Positions 9,130-19,734 of a DNA stretch of 64,000 bases are shown here, piece after piece. Source of the stretch: Pseudomonas viridiflava (GTDB taxonomy: Bacteria > Pseudomonadota > Gammaproteobacteria > Pseudomonadales > Pseudomonadaceae); NCBI RefSeq assembly GCF_900573885.1, contig NZ_UPSE01000198.1, forward strand, positions 420,354 to 484,353, read 5' to 3'. Under the pieces are notes generated by a model, which saw nothing but the letters and a program-made list of their open reading frames with translations, was not told the DNA's origin and did not search any database. A program made the position numbers and the translations under genes. Each line of letters opens with the position of its first letter. Positions within the stretch are counted from its first letter, which is position 1.

Positions 9130-9231
9130 CACCGTCGTCCCCGCGTAGGCGGGGACCCAGAATAGTCGGTGTTACACGCAATGAGCGTGCGCCTCGATAT
9201 TCTGGATTCCCGCCTTCGCGGGAATGACGGT
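9130..9231. repeat. REP pair, TTCCCGC-GCGGGAATGACGG family
   Basis: Inverted units GTCGTCCCCGCGTAGGCGGGG and the facing CCCGCCTTCGCGGGAATGAC are separated by about 45 bp with ATTCTGG motifs. The pair lies between convergent genes. Further members occur at 27507, 56917 and 63773. Confidence 0.85.
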
Positions 9232-9238
9232 AAGTAAT

Positions 9239-9679
9239 TTATTCCGGCTTTTTCAACCGCACGGCCAACACATCACACGGCGCGCCGTGCAGTACGTCAT
9301 TCGCGGTAGAACCCAGCAGCAAGGCCAGGCCGTGGCGGCCATGACTGCCCACCACGATCAGATCAGCGCCTTGCTCGGCGGCCAGGCGGTGAATTTCCTG
9401 GCGCGGTTGGCCGTAGACGAGATGACGTGTGTCGGGGCCCAGCTCCGGGTATTTCGCCGAATAGCTGTCCAGACGTTCACGGGCTTGTTCGAATTGCTGT
9501 TGTTGCAAGGTGGACAGGTCCATCGGTACGTCGCCGCCAAAGGCCATGGCCATCGGCTCGACAATGTGTACCAGCGACAGCTTGGCCTGGCTGGCGGCGG
9601 CGAGCGCGTAAGCGCGCTTCATCACCGGGTCGCATTCTTCGGAAAGATCCAGGGCAACCAGAATGTGCTGATAGGGCAT
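9239..9679 (-). CDS. Universal stress protein, UspA family
   Basis: A 146-residue single-domain Usp. The N-terminus MPYQHILVALDLSEE has the conserved Asp of the nucleotide pocket. The C-terminal ATP-binding loop G-x2-G-x9-G-S is present as GSHGRHGLALLLGS, so it is an ATP-binding (UspFG/MJ0577-like) type. AGGAGGAG lies 7 nt before the ATG. Monocistronic and divergent from a small membrane protein gene. Only a TTGAT half-site, not a full ANR box, is visible upstream. Confidence 0.92.
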   Translation of the reverse strand: MPYQHILVALDLSEECDPVMKRAYALAAASQAKLSLVHIVEPMAMAFGGDVPMDLSTLQQQQFEQARERLDSYSAKYPELGPDTRHLVYGQPRQEIHRLAAEQGADLIVVGSHGRHGLALLLGSTANDVLHGAPCDVLAVRLKKPE

Positions 9680-9765
9680 GACGGTGACTCCTCCTGAGGC
9701 GAATGATCAAAGTATGGCTGTGATTGTTAGCGAAATGCAGCACTTTTAATGGTGAGATTAAACGT

Positions 9766-10203
9766 ATGACCGTGTGGATCGTGGTACTGCTTGTTGCCGT
9801 TGTGCTGAGCCCGCTGGCCTGGCTGCGTCCGTCGCGGCGTCAGCAGGGGCGTATGGCCATTCGCATGGCCGCACGCAGCAAAGGGCTTGGAATGCAGATG
9901 TCGCGTCAGGAGTGGCCGCACTGGCTGCCCGAAGAACCGCCGAGCCCGTGCCCGCAATACCACCGTGCCCGCCGCCGCGGCGCGAGCGATGCCTGGTGCT
10001 ATTGGCAAATGAGTGCGGGGAATTGGGTTAACCAATGGCGCGAGCCCTGTACCGACGCCACGCTGCTGCCGCACCTGCACACCCTGCCGGCCGACGTTTA
10101 CAAGGTCGAAGCGACAACGCAGATGATATCCCTGTGCTGGGGCGAGAAGGGCGACGCGCAAGGCGTCGAGCCGGTAGCGGCGGTGCTGAAGGCGTTGGCC
10201 TGA
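9766..10203 (+). CDS. Small conserved protein with one N-terminal membrane segment
   Basis: 145 residues. Residues about 2-18 (TVWIVVLLVAVVLSPLAW) form a membrane anchor. The rest is a soluble domain rich in Arg and Trp (WPHWLPEEPP, WCYWQMSAGNWVNQW). I use the ATG at 9766 because the protein then begins with the anchor; an in-frame TTG at 9724 adds 14 unlikely residues. From memory this is the PA3016-like gene between usp and fadBA. It resembles no enzyme I recognise; YajC was considered and rejected. Function unknown. Confidence 0.7.
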   Translation: MTVWIVVLLVAVVLSPLAWLRPSRRQQGRMAIRMAARSKGLGMQMSRQEWPHWLPEEPPSPCPQYHRARRRGASDAWCYWQMSAGNWVNQWREPCTDATLLPHLHTLPADVYKVEATTQMISLCWGEKGDAQGVEPVAAVLKALA

Positions 10204-10216
10204 CCCGCGCGCTTTT

Positions 10217-10298
10217 GTAGGCGCCAGCTTGCTGGCGAACCCTGCAACCACGACCCGCGAACGGCGTTTCCACGGTTCGCCAGCAAGCTGGCGCCTAC
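10217..10298. repeat. REP pair, GTAGGCGCCAGCTTGCTGGCGAA family
   Basis: Two facing units (10217-10241 and 10274-10298) of the CCAGCTTGCTGG extragenic palindrome flank a 32-bp spacer. The pair lies between convergent genes. A second pair is at 23676 and a half unit at 4205. Confidence 0.9.
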
Positions 10299-10314
10299 GG
10301 GTCGGAAACGCGAT

Positions 10315-10342
10315 AAAAAAAGCCCGAAAAGTTGATCGGGCT
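10315..10342 (-). terminator. Rho-independent terminator of the 10380 gene
   Basis: Read on the minus strand: AGCCCGATCAACTTTTCGGGCT followed by T6. The stem is 7 bp with an 8-nt loop, starting 37 bp after the stop codon. Confidence 0.8.
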
Positions 10343-10379
10343 GGGTTGGCCAGGCAGGCCGGAAACTGGGGTGCTGTGG

Positions 10380-11204
10380 TCAAAGTTTGGCGGCCAGGTA
10401 CTGCGCCGAAACTCCTTCCAGACCATCGATAATGCTGTCCGAGTACTTACTGACCACGAAAGGTACAGAGTTCTCGTTATAGTTTTTCAGCGATTTCTCG
10501 ATGTAGCGCCATTTGGTATTGATGCCGTTCAACGATTCGCGAATCTGCGCGGTGTTCTGCGGCGATTGCTCCATGGAACTGAGTTTGCCAGCGAACTGGG
10601 CCACCAGGTCATCAATGGTTCGCTCGTCGCCCGCTGCGCTGCCAATAAAGGTGGCGCCTACGGAGGCACTGCGCGAAGCATAGTCGACGGCGATGGCCTG
10701 CATCAGCAAACTTTGCTCACGGCTCTGCTGAGTCATCGGCGGCACGATCTGGCCACTTTCCTGTTGAATTTTCCCGTAGAGCTCGTTGCTCAGTGCCATC
10801 AACTGCTGGTTGCGCGTGGCAAGGTCGGCAACGGGCTGCAGGTCGGTGAAACCCTGGGTCTTCATCGCCGTGGTGAGATTTTTAAGCTCGGCTTCATAGG
10901 CGCCCAGTTGCTGCGCGAGTTGTGCGCGCATGGCTTTCGAGGCTTCGCCGGGCAAATCGGTAAGCTCGGCCAGACGGGCGTTGGCGTTCTGTACGGACTC
11001 GTCGATCAGGCGCGCGTAGCGCTGGTCGCCGTCCATGCTGTTGTACATATAGAAATCACCCAGGCTCTTCTGCGCAGCCAGACGCAGCTGATGCAGTTTC
11101 AGCAGGGCGTCAGGTTCGGTGGCGGCATTGGCGGCATGGGCGCCAAGCGGGAGAAGGGCGGTCAGCACGAGGCTCAGCGATATGGCAAGCAGACGGCTCG
11201 TCAT
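10380..11204 (-). CDS. Exported helical protein of unknown function
   Basis: 274 residues with a clear signal peptide ([21 protein letters not shown], cleavage after AHA). The mature part is almost entirely predicted helix with heptad-like spacing, rich in Gln, Leu and Ala. It is reminiscent of the periplasmic four-helix PilJ/sensor domains but has no membrane anchor or signalling domain. Start at the ATG at 11204 because GGAG lies 7 nt upstream and the signal peptide begins there; two in-frame ATGs further upstream (11225, 11243) would bury it. It is divergent from fadBA in the place where P. aeruginosa, from memory, has PA3015. Function unknown. Confidence 0.75.
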   Translation of the reverse strand: MTSRLLAISLSLVLTALLPLGAHAANAATEPDALLKLHQLRLAAQKSLGDFYMYNSMDGDQRYARLIDESVQNANARLAELTDLPGEASKAMRAQLAQQLGAYEAELKNLTTAMKTQGFTDLQPVADLATRNQQLMALSNELYGKIQQESGQIVPPMTQQSREQSLLMQAIAVDYASRSASVGATFIGSAAGDERTIDDLVAQFAGKLSSMEQSPQNTAQIRESLNGINTKWRYIEKSLKNYNENSVPFVVSKYSDSIIDGLEGVSAQYLAAKL

Positions 11205-11644
11205 GGTTACTCCGGGGGGCTTCATTGTTTTTGTTTTTGTCACGCGTTGGCAGCGTGTTGAGACGACTGTACCTGCGCCGTTTGGCTTTTACTAGCTGCC
11301 GCCAACATCACAATGATGGCAATCCCCTACGCAGCGGTAGGTGCGTTCTAGAGCAGTTGGAATGTTTTCCCCGACGGGAGGGTCGATATTTCCCGACAGC
11401 GCAAGACGAAATACCGCTCCAATTGACAAGCGCAATCTTTTCCACGAAGGTGTGCGCACCCGAATCAAACGGGCGTATGAATCAAGTGTTTGCTTTGTGC
11501 ATCACGGTTCATAGGCCGCCCGAATATCGCGTCGGCGGGTGTGTCGGTCTGTTCGAGACTATTCTCGACGGTTCTGCTGCGGACCAGTCTGCTGCTCGGC
11601 GTCCGACGTGTACTGTTCAGCTTCCATACCGTGGAGATCAGTTG
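11205..11644. other. Regulatory region upstream of fadBA (440 bp)
   Basis: Long divergent intergenic region. It contains the tandem PsrA-like boxes at 11466-11492, about 150 bp before the fadB ATG. A TTGACA hexamer at 11423-11428 lacks a matching -10. No small gene with a ribosome site is seen. The remainder is unexplained. Confidence 0.55.
11466..11492. promoter_or_regulatory. Candidate tandem PsrA operator upstream of fadBA
   Basis: CAAAC-GGGC-GTATG is followed directly by AATC-AAGT-GTTTG. It aligns without gaps to the tandem box at psrA (20538-20564), with an identical second-box right half (AAGTGTTTG). PsrA is known to repress fadBA and itself, with long-chain acyl-CoA or fatty acid as inducer. 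The position relative to a start site is not established. Confidence 0.65.
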
Positions 11645-13792
11645 ATGATTTACGAAGGTAAAGCCATCACGGTTAAGGCTCTTGAGAGTGGCATCGTCGA
11701 ATTGAAATTCGACCTCAAGGGTGAGTCCGTCAACAAATTCAACCGTCTCACACTGGCCGAACTGCGCCAGGCTGTGGACGCCATCAAGGCCGACGCGTCC
11801 GTTAAAGGCGTGATTGTCAGCAGCGGCAAGGACGTGTTTATCGTCGGCGCCGACATCACCGAGTTCGTCGACAACTTCAAAATGTCCGACGAAGAGCTGG
11901 TGGCCGGCAACCTTGAAGCCAACAAGATCTTCAGCGATTTCGAAGACCTTGGCGTTCCGACCGTTGCAGCCATCAATGGCATCGCATTGGGCGGCGGTTT
12001 TGAAATGTGCTTGGCTGCGGATTACCGCGTCATCGCTAGCAGCGCCAAAGTCGGCCTGCCAGAAGTCAAACTGGGCATCTACCCGGGCTTTGGCGGCACT
12101 GTCCGTCTGCCACGTGTTATCGGTACCGATAACGCCATCGAGTGGATTGCCGGCGGCAAAGAGAACCGTGCAGAAGACGCCCTCAAAGCAGGCGCTGTCG
12201 ATGCCGTGGTTGCTGCCGACAAACTGCAGGCCGCCGCTCTGGACCTGGTCAAGCGCGCCATCTCCGGCGAGCTGGACTACAAGGCCAAGCGTCAGCCGAA
12301 GCTGGAAAAGATCAAGCTCAACGCCATTGAACAAATGATGGCCTTCGAAACCGCCAAGGGTTTCGTAGCCGGTCAGGCTGGCCCGAACTACCCGGCGCCG
12401 GTTGAAGCGATCAAAACCATCCAGAAAGCGGCCAACTTCGGTCGTGAGAAAGCGCTGGAAACAGAAGCTGCCGGTTTCGTGAAACTGGCCAAGACTTCTG
12501 CTTCGCAGAGCCTGGTCGGTCTGTTCCTGAACGATCAGGAACTGAAGAAGAAATCCAAGGCGTATGACGCTGTCGCCAAAGACGTGAAACTGGCCGCTGT
12601 TCTCGGCGCCGGCATCATGGGTGGCGGTATCGCTTACCAGTCGGCCGTCAAAGGCACGCCGATCCTGATGAAAGATATCCGTGAAGAGGGTATCCAGATG
12701 GGTCTGGCCGAGGCATCCAAGCTGCTGGGTAGCCGCGTTGATAAAGGTCGTCTGACTGCCGCGAAAATGGCTGAAGCACTGACCGCCATCCGCCCAACCA
12801 TGTCTTACGGCGACTTCGGTCACGTCGACATCGTGGTTGAAGCCGTGGTTGAAAACCCGAAGGTCAAGCAAGCCGTTCTGGCCGAAGTGGAAGCCGTGGT
12901 CAAGGAAGACGCCATTCTGGCTTCCAACACCTCGACGATCTCCATCAGCCTGCTGGCCAAGGCACTCAAGCGTCCTGAAAACTTCGTCGGCATGCACTTC
13001 TTCAACCCGGTGCACATGATGCCGCTGGTTGAAGTGATTCGTGGCGAGAAGTCCAGCGAAGTGGCTGTTGCCACCACCGTTGCCTACGCCAAGAAAATGG
13101 GCAAGAGCCCGATCGTGGTCAACGACTGCCCAGGCTTCCTGGTTAACCGCGTGCTGTTCCCGTACTTCGGCGGTTTCTCCAAGCTGATCAGCGCTGGCGT
13201 CGACTTCGTGCGTATCGACAAAGTCATGGAGAAATTCGGCTGGCCCATGGGCCCGGCTTACCTCTCCGACGTAGTCGGCATCGACACCGGCCACCACGGC
13301 CGTGACGTAATGGCTGAAGGCTTCCCGGACCGCATGGCTGTTGAAGGCCGTACCGCGGTAGACGTGATGTACGAAGCCAATCGCCTGGGCCAGAAGAACG
13401 GCAAAGGTTTCTACGCCTACGAGATGGACAAGCGCGGCAAGCCGAAGAAAGTGACCGATCCGGTTGCCTATGAAGTGCTCAAGCCGGTCATCACCGAGCA
13501 GCGTGAAGTGACTGATGAAGACATCATCAACTTCATGATGATTCCGCTGTGCCTGGAAACCGTTCGTTGCCTGGAAGACGGCATTGTCGAAACCGCAGCT
13601 GAAGCCGATATGGGCTTGATCTACGGCATCGGCTTCCCTCCCTTCCGTGGTGGTGCACTGCGTTACATCGACTCCATCGGTGTAGCCGAGTTCGTCGCCC
13701 TGGCTGACAAATACGCCGACCTGGGCGCGCTGTACCACCCCACCGCGAAGCTGCGTGAGATGGCCGCCAACGGCCAGAGCTTCTTCGGTTAA
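11645..13792 (+). CDS. fadB: Fatty oxidation complex alpha subunit FadB
   Basis: A 715-residue multifunctional enzyme, exactly the usual FadB length. Residues 1 to about 190 are the enoyl-CoA hydratase/isomerase (crotonase) part ([26 protein letters not shown]). From about residue 313 comes the 3-hydroxyacyl-CoA dehydrogenase NAD-binding domain ([15 protein letters not shown]), followed by two C-terminal 3HCDH domains ([24 protein letters not shown]). GGAG lies 9 nt before the ATG. It forms the alpha2-beta2 complex with FadA encoded 30 bp downstream. The open frame runs further upstream, but FadB proteins start [10 protein letters not shown]. Confidence 0.97.
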   Translation: MIYEGKAITVKALESGIVELKFDLKGESVNKFNRLTLAELRQAVDAIKADASVKGVIVSSGKDVFIVGADITEFVDNFKMSDEELVAGNLEANKIFSDFEDLGVPTVAAINGIALGGGFEMCLAADYRVIASSAKVGLPEVKLGIYPGFGGTVRLPRVIGTDNAIEWIAGGKENRAEDALKAGAVDAVVAADKLQAAALDLVKRAISGELDYKAKRQPKLEKIKLNAIEQMMAFETAKGFVAGQAGPNYPAPVEAIKTIQKAANFGREKALETEAAGFVKLAKTSASQSLVGLFLNDQELKKKSKAYDAVAKDVKLAAVLGAGIMGGGIAYQSAVKGTPILMKDIREEGIQMGLAEASKLLGSRVDKGRLTAAKMAEALTAIRPTMSYGDFGHVDIVVEAVVENPKVKQAVLAEVEAVVKEDAILASNTSTISISLLAKALKRPENFVGMHFFNPVHMMPLVEVIRGEKSSEVAVATTVAYAKKMGKSPIVVNDCPGFLVNRVLFPYFGGFSKLISAGVDFVRIDKVMEKFGWPMGPAYLSDVVGIDTGHHGRDVMAEGFPDRMAVEGRTAVDVMYEANRLGQKNGKGFYAYEMDKRGKPKKVTDPVAYEVLKPVITEQREVTDEDIINFMMIPLCLETVRCLEDGIVETAAEADMGLIYGIGFPPFRGGALRYIDSIGVAEFVALADKYADLGALYHPTAKLREMAANGQSFFG

Positions 13793-13807
13793 GCGCGTAA
13801 CGCATAG

Positions 13808-14998
<1,191 letters not shown>

Positions 14999-15043
14999 GG
15001 GAACGCTCGGCAACGAGCGGACTCCACATGCGAGGCGGTGAAC

Positions 15044-15070
15044 AACCGGGGCCCTGTGCCCCGGTTTTTA
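15044..15070 (+). terminator. Rho-independent terminator of fadBA
   Basis: AACCGGGGC-CCT-GTGCCCCGGTT stem followed by TTTATTTTTG. It lies 45 bp after the fadA stop. Confidence 0.88.
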
Positions 15071-15117
15071 TTTTTGTCAGACCAACCTTTTATTTTTACT
15101 GACATGAGGAAGCTTTG

Positions 15118-15354
15118 ATGCACGTACAACCCGGCCTCTATCGTCACTACAAAGGCCCCGAGTACCGCGTGTTCGGTGTCGCGCGGCACTCCGAGACCGA
15201 AGAGGAGGTGGTCGTGTACCAAGCGCTGTACGGCGAGTACGGCCTTTGGGTGCGGCCGCTGAGCATGTTTACCTCCACCGTCGAGGTGGACGGCGCGACC
15301 ATGCTGCGCTTTGCTCTGATCGAGGCCGAACCGGATCGCTTCGTGCGGTCTTGA
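15118..15354 (+). CDS. DUF1653 domain protein
   Basis: 78 residues: PGLYRHYKGPEYRVFGVARHSETEE is the hallmark of the DUF1653 family, which has a small beta fold and no known function. It covers the whole domain. GAGGAAG lies 5 nt before the ATG. It sits between fadBA and topA as in P. aeruginosa (PA3012, from memory) and is probably transcribed alone. Confidence 0.85.
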   Translation: MHVQPGLYRHYKGPEYRVFGVARHSETEEEVVVYQALYGEYGLWVRPLSMFTSTVEVDGATMLRFALIEAEPDRFVRS

Positions 15355-15378
15355 GCGGACATCAGACGTGATCTGCCC

Positions 15379-15408
15379 TTGACCTCGGCTTAGTCGCCAC
15401 TATATATA
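15379..15408 (+). promoter_or_regulatory. Likely sigma-70 promoter of topA
   Basis: TTGACC at 15379-15384 and a TATATATA tract at 15401-15408 give 16-18 bp spacing. It lies 61 bp before the topA ATG, in a 114-bp intergenic region. Confidence 0.6.
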
Positions 15409-15468
15409 GCGGTGCCGCGAAAGGCGGCCCCCGCCATTCAGTTCTCACATTCAGGAAATTTCCGATCC

Positions 15469-18078
15469 ATGGGCAAATCGCTGGTCATCGTGGAATCCCC
15501 GGCCAAGGCCAAGACCATCAACAAGTATTTGGGCAACCAGTACGTGGTGAAGTCGAGCATCGGCCATATCCGTGACCTGCCTACCAGCGGTTCGGCCAGT
15601 GCAGCCAAAGAGCCCGCCAAGCGCGGCAAGGCTGCCGCTGCGGAAGCGCCGGCGCTGAGCGCCAAGGAAAAAGCCAAGCGTCAGCTGGTGTCACGCATGG
15701 GTGTCGACCCCGAGCACGGCTGGAAGGCCAAGTACGAAATTCTTCCTGGCAAGGAAAAGGTCGTCGAAGAGCTGCGCCGTCTCGCCAAAGATGCTGACAC
15801 CATCTATCTCGCAACCGACTTGGACCGCGAGGGGGAAGCCATTGCCTGGCACCTGCGCGAAGCCATCGGTGGCGACGACAGCCGCTACAAACGTGTGGTG
15901 TTCAACGAGATCACCAAGAAGGCCATTCAGGAAGCGTTCTCCAAACCGGGCGAGCTGGACATCAACCGCGTCAACGCTCAGCAGGCACGCCGTTTCCTCG
16001 ACCGCGTCGTGGGCTACATGGTCTCGCCGCTGCTGTGGGCGAAAATCGCCCGTGGCCTGTCCGCTGGCCGCGTGCAATCGGTAGCCGTGAAGCTGGTGGT
16101 GGAGCGTGAACGCGAAATTCGTGCGTTCAACCCTGAAGAATATTGGGAAATTCACGCCGACCTGGGCACCGCCAAAGGCGCCAACGTGCGCTTTGAAGTG
16201 GCGCGCGAAAACGGCGAAGCCTTCAAACCGCTGAACAAGCAGCAAGCCGATGCCGCACTGGCCAAGCTGAAAAGCTCCAGCTACAGCATCGTCAAACGTG
16301 AAGACAAACCGACCAGCAGCAAACCGTCGGCGCCGTTCATCACGTCCACCTTGCAACAAGCCGCGAGCAACCGCCTGGGCTTCGGCGTGAAAAAGACCAT
16401 GATGATGGCTCAGCGCCTGTACGAGGCTGGCTACATCACCTACATGCGTACCGACTCGACCAACCTCTCGGCCGATGCCGTGACCATGGTTCGCGACTTC
16501 ATCGAAGGCGAGTTCGGCAAGAAGTACCTGCCGGCCAAGCCGAACGTGTACAGCAGCAAAGAGGGCGCCCAGGAAGCGCACGAAGCGATTCGTCCTTCTG
16601 ACGTCAACCTCAAGCCGACCCAGCTGTCGGGCATGGAACGCGATGCCGAGCGTCTGTACGAGCTGATCTGGCGCCAATTCGTGGCCTGCCAAATGCCACC
16701 GGCCGAATACCTGTCGACCACCGTCAGCGTCAAAGCCAGCGAATACGAACTGCGCGCCAAGGGCCGCATCCTCAAGTTCGACGGTTACACCCGCGCTTTG
16801 CCGCAAATCAGCAAGCCCGGCGACGACGACGTGCTGCCCGACATGAGCGAAGGCGAAGCGCTGAAGCTGATCAAGCTCGACCCGAGCCAGCACTTCACCA
16901 AGCCACCGGCTCGTTACTCCGAAGCCAGCCTGGTTAAAGAGATGGAAAAACGCGGTATCGGTCGTCCTTCGACCTACGCAGCGATCATCTCCACCATTCA
17001 GGAACGCGGCTATGTGGCGTTGCACAACCGTCGTTTCTATTCGGAAAAGATGGGCGACATCGTTACCGAGCGCTTGAGTGAAAGCTTCTCCAACCTGATG
17101 GACTACGGCTTTACTGCCGGCATGGAAGAGAACCTCGATGACGTCGCCCAGGGCGAGCGCGAGTGGAAAAACGTGCTCGACGAGTTCTACGGCGACTTCA
17201 AGAAAAAGCTCGAAGTGGCTTCGGAAAGCGACAACGGCATGCGGGCCAACCAGCCGACGCCTACCGATATCGCCTGCCGCGAATGCGGCCGTCCGATGAT
17301 GATTCGTACTGCGTCCACCGGCGTGTTCCTGGGTTGCTCGGGTTACAGCCTGCCGCCGAAAGAGCGCTGCAAATCGACCATCAACCTGATTCCCGGCGAC
17401 GAAATTGCCGCCGATGACGAAGGTGAGTCGGAATCGCTGGTATTGCTGGGCAAGCACCGCTGCCCGATCTGCAGCACGGCGATGGATGCTTATCTGCTGG
17501 ACGAAACGCGCAAGCTGCACATCTGCGGCAACAACCCGGATTGCGCAGGTTACGAGATCGAGCAGGGCAGCTACCGCATCAAAGGCTATGAAGGTCCGAG
17601 CCTGGAATGCGACAAGTGCGGCAGCCAGATGCAACTCAAGACCGGCCGTTTCGGCAAGTTCTTCGGCTGCACCAACCCTGAGTGCAAGAACACCCGCAAA
17701 TTGCTGCGCAGCGGCGAGCCGGCGCCACCCAAAATGGACGCCGTGAAAATGCCGGAGCTCAAGTGCGAAAAGGTGAACGACACCTACGTGCTGCGCGACG
17801 GCGCCAGCGGCTTGTTCCTCGCCGCCAGCCAGTTCCCGAAAAACCGCGAAACCCGTGCGCCGTTGGTACTGGAATTGATCCCCCATAAAGACGAGATCGA
17901 TCCCAAGTATCACTTCCTGATGTCGGCGCCGAAGAAAGACCCGGATGGCCGTCCTGCGGTGGTGCGCTACAGTCGTAAGACCAAAGAGCAGTACGTGCAG
18001 ACCGAAGTGGAAGGCAAGCCGACTGGCTGGCGTGCGTTCTACGACGGCAATGCCTGGAAGGTCGAAGACAAGCGTTAA
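15469..18078 (+). CDS. topA: DNA topoisomerase I
   Basis: An 869-residue type IA topoisomerase that relaxes negative supercoils. TOPRIM domain at the N-terminus ([31 protein letters not shown]). Active-site Tyr325 in [12 protein letters not shown]. Three C-terminal zinc ribbons: CRECG...[17 protein letters not shown]...CGNNPDC and CDKCG...CTNPEC. A basic Gly-poor tail ends the protein. A low-complexity Ala/Lys insertion (about residues 43-70) interrupts the TOPRIM domain, as in other pseudomonads. The ATG at 15469 gives the canonical start [13 protein letters not shown], and 19 upstream open codons are rejected. Confidence 0.97.
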   Translation: MGKSLVIVESPAKAKTINKYLGNQYVVKSSIGHIRDLPTSGSASAAKEPAKRGKAAAAEAPALSAKEKAKRQLVSRMGVDPEHGWKAKYEILPGKEKVVEELRRLAKDADTIYLATDLDREGEAIAWHLREAIGGDDSRYKRVVFNEITKKAIQEAFSKPGELDINRVNAQQARRFLDRVVGYMVSPLLWAKIARGLSAGRVQSVAVKLVVEREREIRAFNPEEYWEIHADLGTAKGANVRFEVARENGEAFKPLNKQQADAALAKLKSSSYSIVKREDKPTSSKPSAPFITSTLQQAASNRLGFGVKKTMMMAQRLYEAGYITYMRTDSTNLSADAVTMVRDFIEGEFGKKYLPAKPNVYSSKEGAQEAHEAIRPSDVNLKPTQLSGMERDAERLYELIWRQFVACQMPPAEYLSTTVSVKASEYELRAKGRILKFDGYTRALPQISKPGDDDVLPDMSEGEALKLIKLDPSQHFTKPPARYSEASLVKEMEKRGIGRPSTYAAIISTIQERGYVALHNRRFYSEKMGDIVTERLSESFSNLMDYGFTAGMEENLDDVAQGEREWKNVLDEFYGDFKKKLEVASESDNGMRANQPTPTDIACRECGRPMMIRTASTGVFLGCSGYSLPPKERCKSTINLIPGDEIAADDEGESESLVLLGKHRCPICSTAMDAYLLDETRKLHICGNNPDCAGYEIEQGSYRIKGYEGPSLECDKCGSQMQLKTGRFGKFFGCTNPECKNTRKLLRSGEPAPPKMDAVKMPELKCEKVNDTYVLRDGASGLFLAASQFPKNRETRAPLVLELIPHKDEIDPKYHFLMSAPKKDPDGRPAVVRYSRKTKEQYVQTEVEGKPTGWRAFYDGNAWKVEDKR

Positions 18079-18086
18079 TCTCTAGC

Positions 18087-18114
18087 ACGCGCGTCAGCTC
18101 CGGCTGGCGCGCGT
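18087..18114 (+). terminator. Strong GC hairpin after topA (no T-run)
   Basis: 12-bp stem ACGCGCGTCAGC / GCTGGCGCGCGT (one G-U pair) with a TCCG tetraloop, 8 bp after the topA stop. Without a U-tract it may protect the 3' end or attenuate rather than terminate. Confidence 0.45.
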
Positions 18115-18147
18115 ATGGCGAGTCTGTCTGCTGTGGAGGGTGCCGCA

Positions 18148-18666
18148 ATGGCCCATGAACTCTATACCCGCACCAATCAAAAATTGTTTTTTGCCGGTTT
18201 GTCGCTGGAAGCCTGGCGTCGTGCCGAGGAAGGTCAGGCGGTGAACGCCCCCGCGCTGATTCTGGCCGAGCGCGAGGCGTGCCTGTTCCATCTCTATGGC
18301 GCGCTGTTGGGTCTATGTCATGAAGTGGCCGGTTATTACCGCTTCGATGAGGTGAACGTGCCTCGCGTGGAAGCGATTCTGACGCCCGCCGTGTTGGGCG
18401 CTACACCCAGTCCGGAACTCGCGGAGCTGGTGGAACTGGCCCAGCAGTCCGAAACCTGGCTGGCGCAAATGATCAGCGCCTATCAGGCACTGTTCCTGCC
18501 GCCGAAGGCGCCTGCAAAGGCCAAAGTCGACCCCACGCTACCGTTGATCGAAGCCTACAGCCTGGATGAGGAGCAACCGCTGCTGCCTCGAGCAGAGCTC
18601 GAAAGCTGGCGCCAGCACTTGAAAACCCTGGCTTTGCGCTTTCGTGAAACCCTGAGCGAGTGCTGA
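18148..18666 (+). CDS. Conserved protein, DUF6586-like
   Basis: 172 residues, helical and soluble, beginning AHELYTRTNQKLFFAGLSLEAWRRAEE. The central part resembles a four-helix core (CLFHLYGALLGLCHEVAGYYR). The C-terminal region has a Pro/Lys-rich linker and LESWRQHLKTLALRFRETL. The ATG at 18148 has GGAGGG 7 nt upstream and is preferred to an in-frame codon at 18115. It lies downstream of topA as in other Pseudomonas (PA3010, from memory). Function unknown. Confidence 0.75.
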   Translation: MAHELYTRTNQKLFFAGLSLEAWRRAEEGQAVNAPALILAEREACLFHLYGALLGLCHEVAGYYRFDEVNVPRVEAILTPAVLGATPSPELAELVELAQQSETWLAQMISAYQALFLPPKAPAKAKVDPTLPLIEAYSLDEEQPLLPRAELESWRQHLKTLALRFRETLSEC

Positions 18667-18763
18667 GTTTTTCTGGCCGATGTGTCAAGTGAGTGGATGG
18701 CTGGGCTAGGGAAGAGGGCCGGCGGACTGTTACACTGCCGGTCTCACGTGGAGATTTAAGTTT

Positions 18764-18997
18764 ATGCCTACATCCTTTCTGGAAATTGTCGAGTTGCCCG
18801 ATGGGCGAATTGCCCTGCGTCGCGCCGAGGATGAAGAGGCACTGGTGGTGTTGGACTTTTCAGCGGATGCCAAGGCATTCCTCCAGGGCCACCACGTTGA
18901 AGTGGCCAAAGCCATGCTCAATGTCGGCGTGCAAATGGCCGGGCGTCTGGCTGAAGGCGACTTTGAGAAAGACGAAGGGCCGCGCGTTCTGCATTGA
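18764..18997 (+). CDS. Small conserved protein, 77 aa
   Basis: A 77-residue acidic soluble protein (SFLEIVELPDGRIALRRAEDEEALVVLDFSAD... DFEKDEGPRVLH). GGAG lies about 11 nt before the ATG. It occupies the position of PA3009 upstream of the sulA/lexA genes. There are no cysteines, membrane segment or catalytic motif. Function unknown. A strong bidirectional terminator follows. Confidence 0.7.
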   Translation: MPTSFLEIVELPDGRIALRRAEDEEALVVLDFSADAKAFLQGHHVEVAKAMLNVGVQMAGRLAEGDFEKDEGPRVLH

Positions 18998-19014
18998 TTG
19001 CTGAGCCGAACCCA

Positions 19015-19060
19015 GCCCCATAAAAAAAGGCACCTGAGCAGGTGCCTTTTTTTATGGGGC
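19015..19060. terminator. Perfect bidirectional terminator, 22-bp arms
   Basis: Arms 19015-19036 and 19039-19060 are exactly complementary (core AAAAAAAGGCACCTG), with a 2-nt loop. T7 occurs on either strand. It serves the 18764 gene and could also stop lexA-sulA transcripts. Confidence 0.9.
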
Positions 19061-19211
19061 CGGTACAAAGCGCATGCGTTGCCAGTTGGGTTGACCGAGC
19101 ATGCTGCGGATCACGCATCGCGGCTAATCGAAATGCCGCCCAGCCGCGCCCACAAAACATCACAGGTTCAAAACCACCGGTTGGCTTACCCAATGCGACG
19201 CAATCCAACCC

Positions 19212-19247
19212 AATCCAGCCGACGCCACTAATCCAGCCGACGCCACT
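19212..19247. repeat. Two tandem 18-bp repeats at the 3' end of sulA
   Basis: AATCCAGCCGACGCCACT is repeated twice without gap. The second copy overlaps the first two plus-strand bases of the sulA stop triplet, so on the sulA strand the sequence reads TAG-N15-TAG-N15. A short slippage duplication is the simplest origin. Confidence 0.8.
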
Positions 19248-19725
19248 AGCCCAAGCTGATATTCAAACTCTGCGCTTTACCCGTGCGTGCTGCCAGGGCG
19301 AGCTGGTCGCGGGCAGGGCGGTGCAGCGGATGCAGCCAGCTCACTACCGTGTGGCTACGGCCCAGGCGCAACGCTTCGCATGCCAGCTCCAGCGGGCTCT
19401 GGCCCGAGCGCGGTTGCAACAGCAGAATGCGTTCACGGTTCAGGCCGGCGTCGCGTAGCCAGGCTTGAGTCAGGCTGGCAGGCGGGGCGATCAGGGTCAG
19501 CCAGCGGGCGTCCTGCTCCTGGCTGAGTTCGCGCAGGATCGGTGCCAGCAGGTGCAGGCAGTTCCCGGCAGCGCCACGCAGCGACAATTCGCTGAATGTC
19601 TCTGGTTCTGGCTCTTCGAACCAACCGGTTTCAACGATATCGGTCAACAGCGGCGCCGACGATTGCGTCAGGAAGGCGTCGAACAACGGCAGTTGGGAAC
19701 GGTCCAGCGCTTGTGGGAACTGCAT
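19246..19725 (-). CDS. sulA: SOS cell-division inhibitor SulA
   Basis: A 159-residue SulA, the SOS-induced inhibitor that binds FtsZ and blocks septation. The central SulA/RecA-like fold is visible (WLTLIAPPASLTQAWLRDAGLNRERILLL, then SPLELACEALRLGRSHTVVSWLHPL). It starts 8 bp after the lexA stop and is therefore cotranscribed from the LexA-controlled promoter. No separate SOS box is seen in the gap. AGGAGG is just upstream of the ATG. A short tandem duplication lies at its stop codon. Confidence 0.93.
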   Translation of the reverse strand: MQFPQALDRSQLPLFDAFLTQSSAPLLTDIVETGWFEEPEPETFSELSLRGAAGNCLHLLAPILRELSQEQDARWLTLIAPPASLTQAWLRDAGLNRERILLLQPRSGQSPLELACEALRLGRSHTVVSWLHPLHRPARDQLALAARTGKAQSLNISLG

Positions 19726-19734
19726 ACAGCCTCC

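Noticed and set aside
9766..10203. YajC-like preprotein translocase subunit
   Set aside because: It has an N-terminal span, but the Trp/Arg-rich soluble part and the context do not match YajC.
15691..17913. 740-codon minus-strand frame
   Set aside because: Antisense to topA; no recognisable motif.
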